Below, piece by piece: positions 27,501-36,191 of a stretch of DNA of 64,000 bases. The notes under the pieces are model-generated. The model saw nothing but the letters and a program-made list of their open reading frames with translations. It made no database searches and had not been told where the DNA came from. The translations under genes and the position numbers were made by a program. The DNA lies in contig CANDEV010000002.1 of NCBI GenBank assembly GCA_947383835.1, forward strand, positions 62,001 through 126,000, in the 5' to 3' direction. Within the stretch, counting starts at the first letter, position 1, and every line of letters begins with the position of its first letter. Source of the stretch: an uncultured Clostridia bacterium. Lineage in GTDB: Bacteria; Bacillota; Clostridia; Oscillospirales; Ruminococcaceae.

Positions 27501-29392
27501 TTGAAGATATGTACACCGAAAACAGCGGCGGCAGGGTAAAGCTTTACACTAAAATAAAGGTCGAAGCCCCCGACGAGGACGGACTTATGAACAACATGGC
27601 GGTAAACGACGGCAGTTACGAAATGGCTGTTGCAAAATCCGCGGACGGCGGGTATGTTTTTACCGTGATAACGGATTACAGCGCGAATGACGTTGACAGC
27701 TTCGGGGTAGTTTTGGAGGGCTTTACTTGGCAGAAAAAATACGTCCACCCCGACCTATTGCTTAACAAGGGCGGCTTTTACACCGCCGAGTATATGGCGG
27801 CTTACGAAAACGCGTCAGCAGAAGAGGTTTACATAAGCGATAATTTAATAAATATTGTGCTTTATGACAACGGACTTTTTCAGATAGAGGAATTTTTTAG
27901 CAGCTATATTCCAACTTTTTGCAGCCAAAAGCAGTACAGGCGCGAGGGCGGCAGCTTGATACTTACCTTTGACGATGGCAGCGAGCTTTGCTTTGACGAG
28001 ACGTACAGCACAGGCGAACCCTCAAAGGCGGCGCTTACGTTCAACGAGAAAGCTTCGCGGCGGACGGACGCGCGGTCTCGTGATATACCTTGGTTCAATG
28101 ACGGCGCTGTGTTTACCTTTGACGAGGAATGGCTGGAAGTCGAAAGAAAATCGGAGGAGGAACGCAAAGCCGAAGAAGCCGAGCGGAAGCTCCGCGAGCT
28201 TGATGAGCAGGAGCGTTTTAGGGCGGAGGAAGCCTTGAAGTCCTCATATCCTGCTTTGCAGTATCCTGTTTCCGCGAATATCAATGCTGCTTACAGCGAG
28301 GACAACGTTGATTTAGATTTTGCCGTACAAGAGGGTACGCCCGTTTACGCCGCAGGAAAAGGCACGGTCATAAATGCCGATGATGACCAAAACGGTTACG
28401 GACTTTGCGTTATTATCGACCACGGCGCGGGGAGTATGCACACCGTTTACGCCTATTTGAGCGAAATTTCCGTAAGCGAGGGCGACGAGGTAAACGCGGG
28501 AGACCTTATAGGCTATTCGGGAAAAACAGGCAATACCTACGGAGCGCAGCTTCATTTTGAGGTGCGTATAGACGGTCGGCACGTTGATCCTGCGGAGTAT
28601 ATAAGTCCCGTTTTAAGCTACCCTGCCCAAGGAGATATTTCGGAAAACTACGGCGACGGTCACAATGGCATAGATTTCACAGCAGCAAAGGGCGAGGAGA
28701 TCTACGCCGCTTACGACGGTACTGTTACAGAGGTCGGCACGGGCTGGAACGGCGGTTACGGTCATTCCGTGACTATAGACCACGGCAGTGGAATGGAGAC
28801 GGTTTACGCACATTTGAGTGAAATTTCCGTAAGCGAGGGCGACAAAGTTCATAAGCGTGACGTTATTGGTTACGCGGGGTCTACCGGTGACAGTGTAGGT
28901 ACGCATCTGCATTTTGAGGTCAAAATCAACGGTCGGCAGGCTAACCCAATGAATTACCTTGGGCTTAGGCATTTTGACGGAGATGATACGGAAATGGAAA
29001 CCATTGAATTAAAGGGAAAGACATATTACCTCGTTTTTACCGAGGCACAGCTAAGAGCAATAGGCAGCGGTGTTTACGGTTTGGACAAAAACTATATGCA
29101 GCAATGCGATATCGAACTTTCCTCCGATGAATGGCAGCCTATAGGAACGAGGGAAAATCCCTTTACAGGCAGCTATAACGGCAATGGCTTTGAAATAAAG
29201 GGTCTGACAATGACCGACCCTTATGCGAGCCTTGCGGGTATGTTCGGTTACGCGAAAAATGCCAAAATTTACAATATTACTCTGCGGGACATTGATATAG
29301 AAAAAGCGGGCAGCAGCGCAGAAAGTATGTCGTCGGGAGCTGTTGTTGCGATAAACTTAGGTTCGGAAGTATATGACAATACTGTTTATTAG
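24506..29392 (+). CDS. Giant BlaR1-like M56 protease/sensor with tandem M23 peptidase domains
   Basis: A 1628-residue membrane sensor. Three N-terminal membrane spans and a fourth at 310-332 frame a cytosolic M56 metalloprotease with HERVH (His208, Glu209, His212) and the third ligand Glu249 in MELSCDE. Outside the membrane come four diverged repeats of about 175 residues (347-1085), the first two closely alike and each ending DIPVYVN; then a beta-rich segment and a Glu/Arg-rich helix. Two M23 (LytM) domains follow: 1250-1367, degenerate (Asn for the first His, Gln and Tyr for two others), and 1370-1488, with HNGID (His1386, Asp1390) and HLHFEV (His1467, His1469) intact. A GLUG-like tail ends the protein abruptly. 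No penicillin-binding sensor domain is present. GTG start, AAGGAGG upstream. Confidence 0.88.
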   Translation: MENFIKIILEASVTAGIAVFAVMLIRLAMKKAPKRWAYALWAVVFFRCLCPFSVESGLSVFNAVNAVPERTAEVEQLETLPQMAENSEIENILPVHTNLNTYGYQTAAPVYPAVLEDVTAAEAVPTKKPVNKYAIMFAVWAAGAGAMALYGIVSYVLLMGRLRTAVKTEEGVYESDRISTAFSAGFFPPKIYLPCGLFEEEKKLIVAHERVHIRRLDYIVKPVAFLALAVHWFNPLIWLSFALMTRDMELSCDEAVLKIFGAGEKKAYSEALLRVSMKRSGLADNYGFLPLAFAETGIKGRVRNVLKYKKPTVIVTVIAAAVVVAACVVLGTNAKSADDATGGEIEYTELSNSDGLTEKLTDVNGNNIYFAVTNNYSDKSGVYLSDYYDFDKAFFEAQPVPDFDPENAADFDINAVNRFVTDIDIDELKINALEIYEEGGKRFLKAEFNIVTEENPTLFMRDDLIRIDGEYETKLFFVEGGGEKGVSVRAEYELTQNWENGDYVFVLKGFGDIPVYVNKELLMEDEIKYVDYQSGRANRLRDDNGNKIYLYVDKNFYDDPHETDGVYYSRALIEGEEVQGMDSTAFSFSDGSLKKLIMAVDMTELKINSLEVFNENGKSFLKTQLEFTLAEDVVQPIKDGLIRYGGDEEPRLLTVDGGGKDRVYTVSAEYELTQNGENGYAFILKDFEDIPVYVNAELVKEKEQNYDTLEAGETSYSFESGEKVVINNIPDKTMKVNDDNNGKLRNSMTLNSDPDASGKERSVWVGMQGKNNELDRQCCVDLSYVDIIGLSIEDIEISSEQYTVTMKITYGNREDSGFYVNPQELNAPMRLIKHSDTESMLYLTAEYDRETVKEYQIDLYGFDDIPVETGDGFMIRNNAAMTYPEGHISYNQVISGNENLSLDGHIPAYFVCGYSPSSTGVISHSDNADGNSGVVSYESFNNDFEWSFQNAYLGGVSQITVNSAGDNCVHILGMKTKSDFTAADSVLNFGDFTINEITLEDMYTENSGGRVKLYTKIKVEAPDEDGLMNNMAVNDGSYEMAVAKSADGGYVFTVITDYSANDVDSFGVVLEGFTWQKKYVHPDLLLNKGGFYTAEYMAAYENASAEEVYISDNLINIVLYDNGLFQIEEFFSSYIPTFCSQKQYRREGGSLILTFDDGSELCFDETYSTGEPSKAALTFNEKASRRTDARSRDIPWFNDGAVFTFDEEWLEVERKSEEERKAEEAERKLRELDEQERFRAEEALKSSYPALQYPVSANINAAYSEDNVDLDFAVQEGTPVYAAGKGTVINADDDQNGYGLCVIIDHGAGSMHTVYAYLSEISVSEGDEVNAGDLIGYSGKTGNTYGAQLHFEVRIDGRHVDPAEYISPVLSYPAQGDISENYGDGHNGIDFTAAKGEEIYAAYDGTVTEVGTGWNGGYGHSVTIDHGSGMETVYAHLSEISVSEGDKVHKRDVIGYAGSTGDSVGTHLHFEVKINGRQANPMNYLGLRHFDGDDTEMETIELKGKTYYLVFTEAQLRAIGSGVYGLDKNYMQQCDIELSSDEWQPIGTRENPFTGSYNGNGFEIKGLTMTDPYASLAGMFGYAKNAKIYNITLRDIDIEKAGSSAESMSSGAVVAINLGSEVYDNTVY

Positions 29393-29405
29393 AAAGAATA
29401 AAAAT

Positions 29406-29450
29406 TACCGTTGCGCGTATCTCTATAGGTTCTGTGCAACGGTATTTTTT
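29406..29450 (+). terminator. Terminator of the BlaI/BlaR1-like operon
   Basis: TACCGTTGC and GCAACGGTA form a hairpin with a 21-nt loop, followed by TTTTTTT. Confidence 0.85.
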
Positions 29451-29473
29451 TGCAAAATATAACCAAAATTCTC

Positions 29474-29502
29474 TTGACAACAGTCCCAATTTATATTATA
29501 AT
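29474..29502 (+). promoter_or_regulatory. Sigma-A promoter of the GH2 gene
   Basis: TTGACA, 17 bp, TATAAT; the coding start lies 36 nt downstream. No cre-like site was seen nearby. Confidence 0.9.
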
Positions 29503-29537
29503 TGCCTTAATAAATTTTTTGAAGGGAACGTTTACTT

Positions 29538-32500
29538 ATGAGCATAAAAAATACGGAAAAGCTTTTTTGCAGCGGCTGGGAATTTTCCAAAAATCCCATT
29601 GGAACGGAGTATTCCGACGATCTTAATTGGAAAGCGGTGGACTTGCCTCACGACTGGCTTATCTATCAGACCGAGAACTTGTACGAGACCTCTACAGGCT
29701 GGTACAGAAAAACTATTGACGTCACCAAAAAAGAGGGTGTCCGCACAGCTCTGCGCTTCGGCGGCGTTTATATGGACAGCCGTCTGTATGTCAACGGCGA
29801 GCAGGCTTTTGAGTGGAAGTACGGCTACTCAACATTTGAGGCGGACATTACCGACCTTTTAAGAGACGGCGAAAACCTTATAGCGGTGCGGGTGGATCAC
29901 AGAAATCCCAATTCCCGCTGGTATTCGGGAGCGGGTATATTCCGCAAGGTTTACATCAAGGAGTACCCCGACTGCCATATCACAAGCGACGGCGTTTACG
30001 TCAGCGCGGACATTGATGGAAACGTGACGGTTTCCGTTGAGGCAGTCCGTCCAGAAAATATTGGGGTTGGGGGACTTTCACTTGTGCAGGAAATTTTTGA
30101 CGGGGACAGACTTGTTGCTTCAAAAGAAAATCCCTGCTGCGCCTGCGACATAAGCGTTATTCCCGAAGCTGTACGCAGGGAGGGCGTTAAGTATTCCGTA
30201 AATACATTCGCCCTTAAAATAGACGAACCTGTTTTGTGGGACATTGACGCTCCCCATTTGTACACGGCTGTGACCTCCCTCAAACAGGACGGCGAAATTA
30301 TACAGACCGTTAAAACTCCTTTCGGAGTGCGGAAAATCGAATTTACTACAGATAATGGATTTTTCCTTAACAATAGGCATGTTAAGCTCCACGGTTGCTG
30401 CGAGCACCACGACCTCGGCGCGCTGGGCGCGGCTTTCAACAGGGCGGCTATGGAACGAAAGCTTGACAAGCTTAGGATTATGGGAATAAATGCCATAAGA
30501 ACGAGCCACAATATGCCTGCCGAGGAGCTTATGGAGCTTGCTGATGAAAAGGGCTTCCTCATTCTTTCCGAGGGCTTTGATATGTGGGAACGTCCCAAGA
30601 CCGATAACGATTATGCACGGTTCTTCCCTGAGTGGGTGGCGCGGGACGTTGCATCATGGGTGCGCCGTGACAGAAATCACCCCTCACTTATCGGCTGGAG
30701 CATAGGCAACGAAATTTACGACACTCACGCCGACGACAGGGGTCAGGAGGTCACTTCCATGCTTATGGGACTTGTCCGCAGGCACGACCCAAGGGCAAAC
30801 GGCTATGTTACTATCGGCTCAAACTATATGGAGTGGGATAACGCAAAGAAGTGCGCCGATATCTTGAAAATTGCCGGTTATAACTATGCGGAAAGGCTTT
30901 ACGACAAGCACCATAAAGCCCACCCGGATTGGTGCATTTACGGTTCGGAGACCTCCTCAGTGGTACAGAGCAGGGGAATATATCATTTTCCGCTTTCTCA
31001 GTCCGTACTCTCAGACGATGATGAGCAATGCTCCGCTTTGGGAAACAGCACCACAGGCTGGGCGGCGAAATGCACAGAAGCCTGTATAATCCCCGACAGA
31101 GACGCGGAATTTTGCGCGGGACAGTTTATCTGGACAGGCTTTGACTATATCGGAGAGCCGACCCCGTACTCCACAAAAAACAGCTATTTCGGTCAGATAG
31201 ACACGGCGGGCTTCCCCAAGGACAGCGCGTATATTTTCCGCGCCGAGTGGACGGACTATAAAAAGTCTCCATTTGTTCATATTTATCCTTACTGGGATTT
31301 TATGGCGGGGCAGGAGGTGGACGTCCGAGTAACGTCCAACGCACCAAAGGTTGAGCTGTTTTTCAACGGTGAAAAGGTTGGTGAAATGGATATAGACCAC
31401 GTTCACGGTCAGCAGCTTACCCTCGATACAAAATTGGAGTACCGTCAAGGCGAGCTTTTGGCGGTTGCATATGACGAGGACGGAAACGAGATAGCCCGCG
31501 ATGTTCAGCGTTCCTTCGGCGATACCGCAGAGGTGCGGCTTATTCCCGAAAAGACGGAATTTCTTGCAAACGGTGAGGACTTGACTTTTGTGGAGATCTC
31601 CGCATTTGACAAGGACGGAAACTTTGTCGCCAACGCCAACAACCGCGTTTTCGTAAACGTGTCGGGAGCAGGTCGTCTTGTTGGTCTCGATAACGGCGAC
31701 TCCACCGATTATGAGCAGTACAAGGGTACTTCCCGCCGCCTGTTTTCGGGCAAGCTTATTGCGATTATTGCAGCCAAGACAGAAGCGGGGGACGTTACCG
31801 TTACGGTCACATCTCCCACCGTAAAGGGTGACAGCATTACAATAAAGGCCCTGCCTGCGGAGGCGGCGGAGGGTATCTCCTGTACTGAGGAAAACTCCCA
31901 TACAAAGGCGCTTTGTCCGGATGAGGAGAACGACATTCCCGTTAGAAAGATCGCCTTTGAAAGCGACAACAGAACATTTACTCCCGACAGGCGTGAGATC
32001 ACCTTTAAAACCGTTGTGTACCCTGCAAACGCTTCATACGCAAAGGATATAGAGTACCGAATAACCACCGTTTTGGGAATTGATTCAAACCTTGCGGAAA
32101 TTACCGATATAGGGGACGGAAGCGTTACAGTAAAATGCAAGGGAGACGGGGAATTTTACCTTCGCGGACTTTGCAAAAACGGCACGGACAAATACCATAT
32201 CCTCTGCCCCTTGAAGCTTTGCGGAGAGGGCTTGGGTTCGGCGTCCTTTGACCCATATGAATTTGTTATGGGCGGCTTATTCACAGTCCAAAGCGGCAAC
32301 ATCAGCAACGGCATTGAAAGAGGAGCAGGTTTTGCATGGGGCGGAAGCTGGTTCGGCTTTGAGAATGTGGATTTCGGCAGCATTGGCAGCGATACGGTGA
32401 CAGTGCCTATTTTTGCCAACTGTACCACCCCTGTGAAGCTTAGGTTTTACGACGGCATACCCGACAAGGGCGGGGAGCTTATCGGCGATTTTGTGTACCA

Positions 32501-32993
32501 CGAGACCCCCGAATGGCTGACTTACAAGCCTAATACTTTCAAACTCAACAAGGTTTTGAAAGGTATACACACGCTGGTATTGGCTTCTTCGGACGGTTAT
32601 AATGTCAAGGGCTTTGTGTTTGAAAAGTCCGCAAAGGAATTTTCGGAAATAAACGCCTCTCAAAACGAAAATATATACGGTGACAAGTTCACAAAGGAGA
32701 CGGACGCTGTTACAGGTATCGGCAACAACGTTATGCTTGATTTCGGCGAGTTTGACTTTACGGAGAAGTCACCCTCAAAGGTAATTATTACGGGCAAGTC
32801 ATCGCTTCCTGTGAACAGTATTCATGTTATCTTTGCAGGGGAGACCGAGACACGCGTCCTTGCGGAATTTTCGGGAGCTGATGAATACACGCCGAGAGAA
32901 TTTCCAATTAACGGCATAAGCGGCAAGTGCAGAGTATCGTTTGCGTTCCTGCCCGGCAGCAATTTTGATTTCAAGTCATTCAGGTTTGAATAA
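29538..32993 (+). CDS. Glycoside hydrolase family 2 (beta-galactosidase-like), multidomain
   Basis: GH2 order is clear: sugar-binding domain (FCSGWEFSK, WKAVDLPHDWLIY, YRKTIDV), Ig-like domain, TIM barrel (FFLNNRHVKLHGCCEHHDLGALG, GINAIRTSHNMPAEE). The acid/base is Glu392 in WSIGNEIYD and the nucleophile Glu471 in YGSETSS. After the barrel come a DUF4982-type domain (FVHIYPYWDF..., VELFFNGEKVG), GH2 domain 5 (LIPEKTEFLANGEDLTFVEI), and about 350 residues of further beta-sandwich modules that resemble carbohydrate-binding domains. No signal peptide, so cytosolic despite these modules. Likely beta-galactosidase, but GH2 also includes beta-glucuronidase and mannosidase. Own promoter. Confidence 0.9.
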   Translation: MSIKNTEKLFCSGWEFSKNPIGTEYSDDLNWKAVDLPHDWLIYQTENLYETSTGWYRKTIDVTKKEGVRTALRFGGVYMDSRLYVNGEQAFEWKYGYSTFEADITDLLRDGENLIAVRVDHRNPNSRWYSGAGIFRKVYIKEYPDCHITSDGVYVSADIDGNVTVSVEAVRPENIGVGGLSLVQEIFDGDRLVASKENPCCACDISVIPEAVRREGVKYSVNTFALKIDEPVLWDIDAPHLYTAVTSLKQDGEIIQTVKTPFGVRKIEFTTDNGFFLNNRHVKLHGCCEHHDLGALGAAFNRAAMERKLDKLRIMGINAIRTSHNMPAEELMELADEKGFLILSEGFDMWERPKTDNDYARFFPEWVARDVASWVRRDRNHPSLIGWSIGNEIYDTHADDRGQEVTSMLMGLVRRHDPRANGYVTIGSNYMEWDNAKKCADILKIAGYNYAERLYDKHHKAHPDWCIYGSETSSVVQSRGIYHFPLSQSVLSDDDEQCSALGNSTTGWAAKCTEACIIPDRDAEFCAGQFIWTGFDYIGEPTPYSTKNSYFGQIDTAGFPKDSAYIFRAEWTDYKKSPFVHIYPYWDFMAGQEVDVRVTSNAPKVELFFNGEKVGEMDIDHVHGQQLTLDTKLEYRQGELLAVAYDEDGNEIARDVQRSFGDTAEVRLIPEKTEFLANGEDLTFVEISAFDKDGNFVANANNRVFVNVSGAGRLVGLDNGDSTDYEQYKGTSRRLFSGKLIAIIAAKTEAGDVTVTVTSPTVKGDSITIKALPAEAAEGISCTEENSHTKALCPDEENDIPVRKIAFESDNRTFTPDRREITFKTVVYPANASYAKDIEYRITTVLGIDSNLAEITDIGDGSVTVKCKGDGEFYLRGLCKNGTDKYHILCPLKLCGEGLGSASFDPYEFVMGGLFTVQSGNISNGIERGAGFAWGGSWFGFENVDFGSIGSDTVTVPIFANCTTPVKLRFYDGIPDKGGELIGDFVYHETPEWLTYKPNTFKLNKVLKGIHTLVLASSDGYNVKGFVFEKSAKEFSEINASQNENIYGDKFTKETDAVTGIGNNVMLDFGEFDFTEKSPSKVIITGKSSLPVNSIHVIFAGETETRVLAEFSGADEYTPREFPINGISGKCRVSFAFLPGSNFDFKSFRFE

Positions 32994-32999
32994 TAATTC

Positions 33000-33027
33000 A
33001 AGGCGAAGGATCGCAGTCCTTCGCCTT
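33000..33027 (+). terminator. Probable terminator of the GH2 gene
   Basis: AAGGCGAAGGA and TCCTTCGCCTT form an 11-bp perfect stem with a 6-nt loop right after the stop codon; the following tract AATTAGTTAATAATT is only T-rich. Confidence 0.65.
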
Positions 33028-33110
33028 AATTAGTTAATAATTAAATAACGGAAAATTTATAATTAATAATTGTGTAAACTGTTTTTGTTGGTTTTTGTGC
33101 ATAATGAAGC

Positions 33111-33139
33111 TTGAAATAAGTGTAAAAAAGTGCTAAAAT
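33111..33139 (+). promoter_or_regulatory. Probable sigma-A promoter of the propeller/HD-GYP gene
   Basis: TTGAAA, 17 bp, TAAAAT lies about 60 nt before the coding start. Confidence 0.65.
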
Positions 33140-33199
33140 AATAAGGTTAGTATTTTTGTTTTTGCGTATATTCCCACTGATTAAAATGAGGTGAGCGGC

Positions 33200-36142
33200 G
33201 TGATTAAGAAAATTTTGGCATTTCAGATTGTTTTTGTTCTTTTTTCGGTATTTTTTTCACAAACAGTTTTGGCGGAAGAACTTCCATATGTGAGAACTGT
33301 TTTCAACGAGCGCAGCGGTTTGCCCACAGGCGAGGCAAACGATGTGCTGCAAACCTCGGACGGATATGTCTGGGTCGGCAGCTACGGCGGACTTATCCGC
33401 TATGACGGAACTGAATTTCGTAATTTAAGCTCCGAGGGGATACTCCCCTCGTCCTCTGTAAGAATGTTGTTTGAGGACTCCTCCGACAGGCTTTGGATAG
33501 GCACTAACGACGCGGGAGTTTTTGTCTGTGAAAACGGTGTGATATCTCAGCCCGAGGGTCAGCCAAAGGACAATTTCCTTTGTGTAAGAGGCTTTGCCGA
33601 AGACGAAAGCGGTGTTATTTACGCCTGCTCAAACTCGGGTATTGCCGAGATAAAAGAGGGCGTTATGACGGTGTACAATATCGCCGAGCTTTCGGGACAG
33701 ACGGTATACAGCGTTGCCGCGGATAAATTCGGAAGAGTATGGGGTGCGGAAAGCTCAGGCGGCTGTGCGGTTTTAAAGGACGGTAAGCTTGTTCAAATAA
33801 TTTCCGGGGAGGCTCTGCTTGGAGCCGGGGAGTCAGTTTACAGTGTCGCTGCGGGCATGGACGGAGACGTTTGGCTTGGCAGTGCGAACAATAAAATCGC
33901 ACGTCTTAGCTTTTCATCGGAGGATTTAGAGAACGGTATTGAGACGGAAATTTTTACCATGGAAAATGTTGTTACTCACAACAGCATGAGAATGATGAGC
34001 GACGGTGCGATGACTGTCAGCGGTCTTCACGGTTTCGGGATAATTTACCGGGACGGTACGGTGAAAGAATTTAGCGAAGCCGAGGGAGCAGTCTCTCTTA
34101 ACAGCGCATACATTGACTATGAGGGTAACATTTGGCTTGCTTCCACAAGCGAGGGTATCGTAAGATATTCGGTGGGCTGCTACTCGTCTCCCAATTCAGA
34201 GGCGGGTTTGGAGGACGTTACTCTGAACGCCGTTGCGATAAGCGGCGGAATAAAATATATCGGTACGGACAGCGGCATCATAGTATGCGGCGAGGACTGG
34301 AAAAGACAGGACTGTATCCTTTGCGATATGCTTAAAGGAATACGTGTACGGCACATTATTGCCGACAGCAGCGGCAGGATATGGTCTGCCTCTTACTCCG
34401 ATACGCCTGTTATAATGTACGATCCCAAAAGCGGCGAGGCGGTTTCCTACAGCAGCGCGGACGGCTTGGCGGGGGATCGGGCAAGAGTATTCCTTGAGCT
34501 TAAGGACGGTACTGTTGCTGTAGGTATGCAGAACGGACTTAGCTTTATAAAGGACGGCAATATCCAAAGCTTTACTGACTTTGAGTACCCCGCGATACTT
34601 TCTCTGCTTGAAACGGACAGCGGCTCGGTATTTGCCGGCAGCGACGGCGGAGGTATCTATGAGGTCATGACGGACGGCGAGGTGGTCTCCCACAGCTTTG
34701 ATAAGGGTCTGAACGAGGGTGTGGTGCTCCGTATGCTCAAAGACGACGAGGGGGACGGCTATTTCATCAGCGCGGGCAGCAGCCTTTACTACATGGAAAA
34801 CGGCTCTTTCAGAAAGCTGGAGAACCTTGAAAAAGGCGCGGGCAGCATATTTGACTTTTATCTTATGGACGGCACTTTATGGCTGCTCCAGAATAACGGC
34901 ATACTTGCTGCGGACAGGGCAGACTTGCTTGGCGGCGGCACCGGAAATCCGGCAGCATACGGCTTTGAGTACGGTTTGTCAGGTTCTTTGAACGCCAACA
35001 CATGGCATTGTCTTGACGGCGGAAAGCTTTATCTTGCTACCAGAAACGGCATAAGCGTGTTTGGCTTTACAGCGCCTGTCAATGAACTTCCCAAGGTGAT
35101 AATCACAAGTATAGTTGTGGACGGAACGGTTTATGACAACCCGTCCGCAGATATAAAGGTGCCGAGCAATGCACAGCGTATTACAGTGAACTTTTCGGCG
35201 TTGTCCTATACCGATACAACAAGGTTCGGGATAGGCTATAAGCTGAACGGATTTGACAGCAGCGAGATCAAGGCGGGGGAAGTAAAAAGCGACTCTGTCA
35301 GCTACACAAATCTTTCGGGAGGAGGGTACAGATTTGATATAAGAGTCATAGATCCCGACGATCCGACGGCTGCTTCTGATAAATTTTGCAGCATTAATAT
35401 AAAAAAGCAGAAAAAGCTTACGGAGCACCCCATTTTCTGGGTTGCCGCCGTATTTGTGATCGCGGCTGCCGCAATGGGTTCTATCACCCCTATTTCTGCG
35501 GCGAAGGTCAAAATAGCTCGGCGCAGACAGCGTGAGTATCAGGATATTCTTGAGCAGTCTCTGCTGACCTTTGCGGGTACTATAGATGCAAAAGATAAGT
35601 ACACAAACGGACATTCCATACGAGTGGCAAGATATTCCAGAGAGCTTGCGAAGCGTATGGGTATGTCTCCCCAGGAGCAAGAACATATCTACTATGTCGC
35701 GCTTCTCCACGATATTGGAAAGATCGGTGTTCCCGACCATATCCTCAACAAGCCGGGCAAGCTTGATCCCGAAGAAAGGGAAGTCATTCAGACTCACCCG
35801 AAGATAGGCGCGGATATACTGAAAAACTTTACTGCACTGAAAGGTATCGCAGAGGGAGCGAAGTACCACCACGAACGTTTCGAGGGCGGAGGCTACTGCG
35901 AGGGCATAGCAGGGGAGGAAATTCCCCTTGTTGCAAGGATAATCGGCGTTGCGGACACATACGACGCAATGTCCAGCGAAAGGTGCTACAGAAAGCCTTT
36001 AAGCAATGATTACATCAGGTCGGAGCTTGAGGGCGGCAAGGGTACGCAGTTCGACCCGAATATCGTTCCACATATGCTTGAAATGATAAAGGACGGAACT
36101 GCTGACAGGCTGAAAGACATTACCGACGCGCCGGTTGTCTGA
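33200..36142 (+). CDS. Beta-propeller sensor with Y_Y_Y domain and cytosolic HD-GYP-like phosphodiesterase
   Basis: A signal peptide (KKILAFQIVFVLFSVFFSQTVLA) leads into about 620 residues of two-component-regulator propeller repeats (DGYVWVGSYGGLIRYDG, DRLWIGTNDAGVFV). A Y_Y_Y domain (VNFSALSYTDTTRFGIGYKLNGFD), one membrane span (PIFWVAAVFVIAAAAMG) and an HD-GYP-type domain follow. HDIGK begins at His837 and HHE at 890-892, but the normal DGxGYPxG is EGGGYCEG. If active it would hydrolyse c-di-GMP or a related dinucleotide in response to an outside ligand, plausibly a sugar given the GH2 gene upstream. I chose the GTG of VIKKILAF because GAGGTG is 6 nt before it. Confidence 0.82.
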   Translation: MIKKILAFQIVFVLFSVFFSQTVLAEELPYVRTVFNERSGLPTGEANDVLQTSDGYVWVGSYGGLIRYDGTEFRNLSSEGILPSSSVRMLFEDSSDRLWIGTNDAGVFVCENGVISQPEGQPKDNFLCVRGFAEDESGVIYACSNSGIAEIKEGVMTVYNIAELSGQTVYSVAADKFGRVWGAESSGGCAVLKDGKLVQIISGEALLGAGESVYSVAAGMDGDVWLGSANNKIARLSFSSEDLENGIETEIFTMENVVTHNSMRMMSDGAMTVSGLHGFGIIYRDGTVKEFSEAEGAVSLNSAYIDYEGNIWLASTSEGIVRYSVGCYSSPNSEAGLEDVTLNAVAISGGIKYIGTDSGIIVCGEDWKRQDCILCDMLKGIRVRHIIADSSGRIWSASYSDTPVIMYDPKSGEAVSYSSADGLAGDRARVFLELKDGTVAVGMQNGLSFIKDGNIQSFTDFEYPAILSLLETDSGSVFAGSDGGGIYEVMTDGEVVSHSFDKGLNEGVVLRMLKDDEGDGYFISAGSSLYYMENGSFRKLENLEKGAGSIFDFYLMDGTLWLLQNNGILAADRADLLGGGTGNPAAYGFEYGLSGSLNANTWHCLDGGKLYLATRNGISVFGFTAPVNELPKVIITSIVVDGTVYDNPSADIKVPSNAQRITVNFSALSYTDTTRFGIGYKLNGFDSSEIKAGEVKSDSVSYTNLSGGGYRFDIRVIDPDDPTAASDKFCSINIKKQKKLTEHPIFWVAAVFVIAAAAMGSITPISAAKVKIARRRQREYQDILEQSLLTFAGTIDAKDKYTNGHSIRVARYSRELAKRMGMSPQEQEHIYYVALLHDIGKIGVPDHILNKPGKLDPEEREVIQTHPKIGADILKNFTALKGIAEGAKYHHERFEGGGYCEGIAGEEIPLVARIIGVADTYDAMSSERCYRKPLSNDYIRSELEGGKGTQFDPNIVPHMLEMIKDGTADRLKDITDAPVV

Positions 36143-36191
36143 TAAAATTTGGAAAGCGGAAATTTCCAAAAAATAAAGAGGGTACTGAAAA

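Noticed and set aside
24506..29392. Beta-lactam resistance regulator (true BlaR1)
   Set aside because: The C-terminal penicillin-binding sensor domain with its SxxK motif is missing and no beta-lactamase or PBP2a gene is nearby, so a role in beta-lactam resistance is not supported.
33028..33199. Possible structured RNA upstream of the propeller/HD-GYP gene
   Set aside because: The segment is AT-rich with a simple promoter and no conserved riboswitch elements visible.
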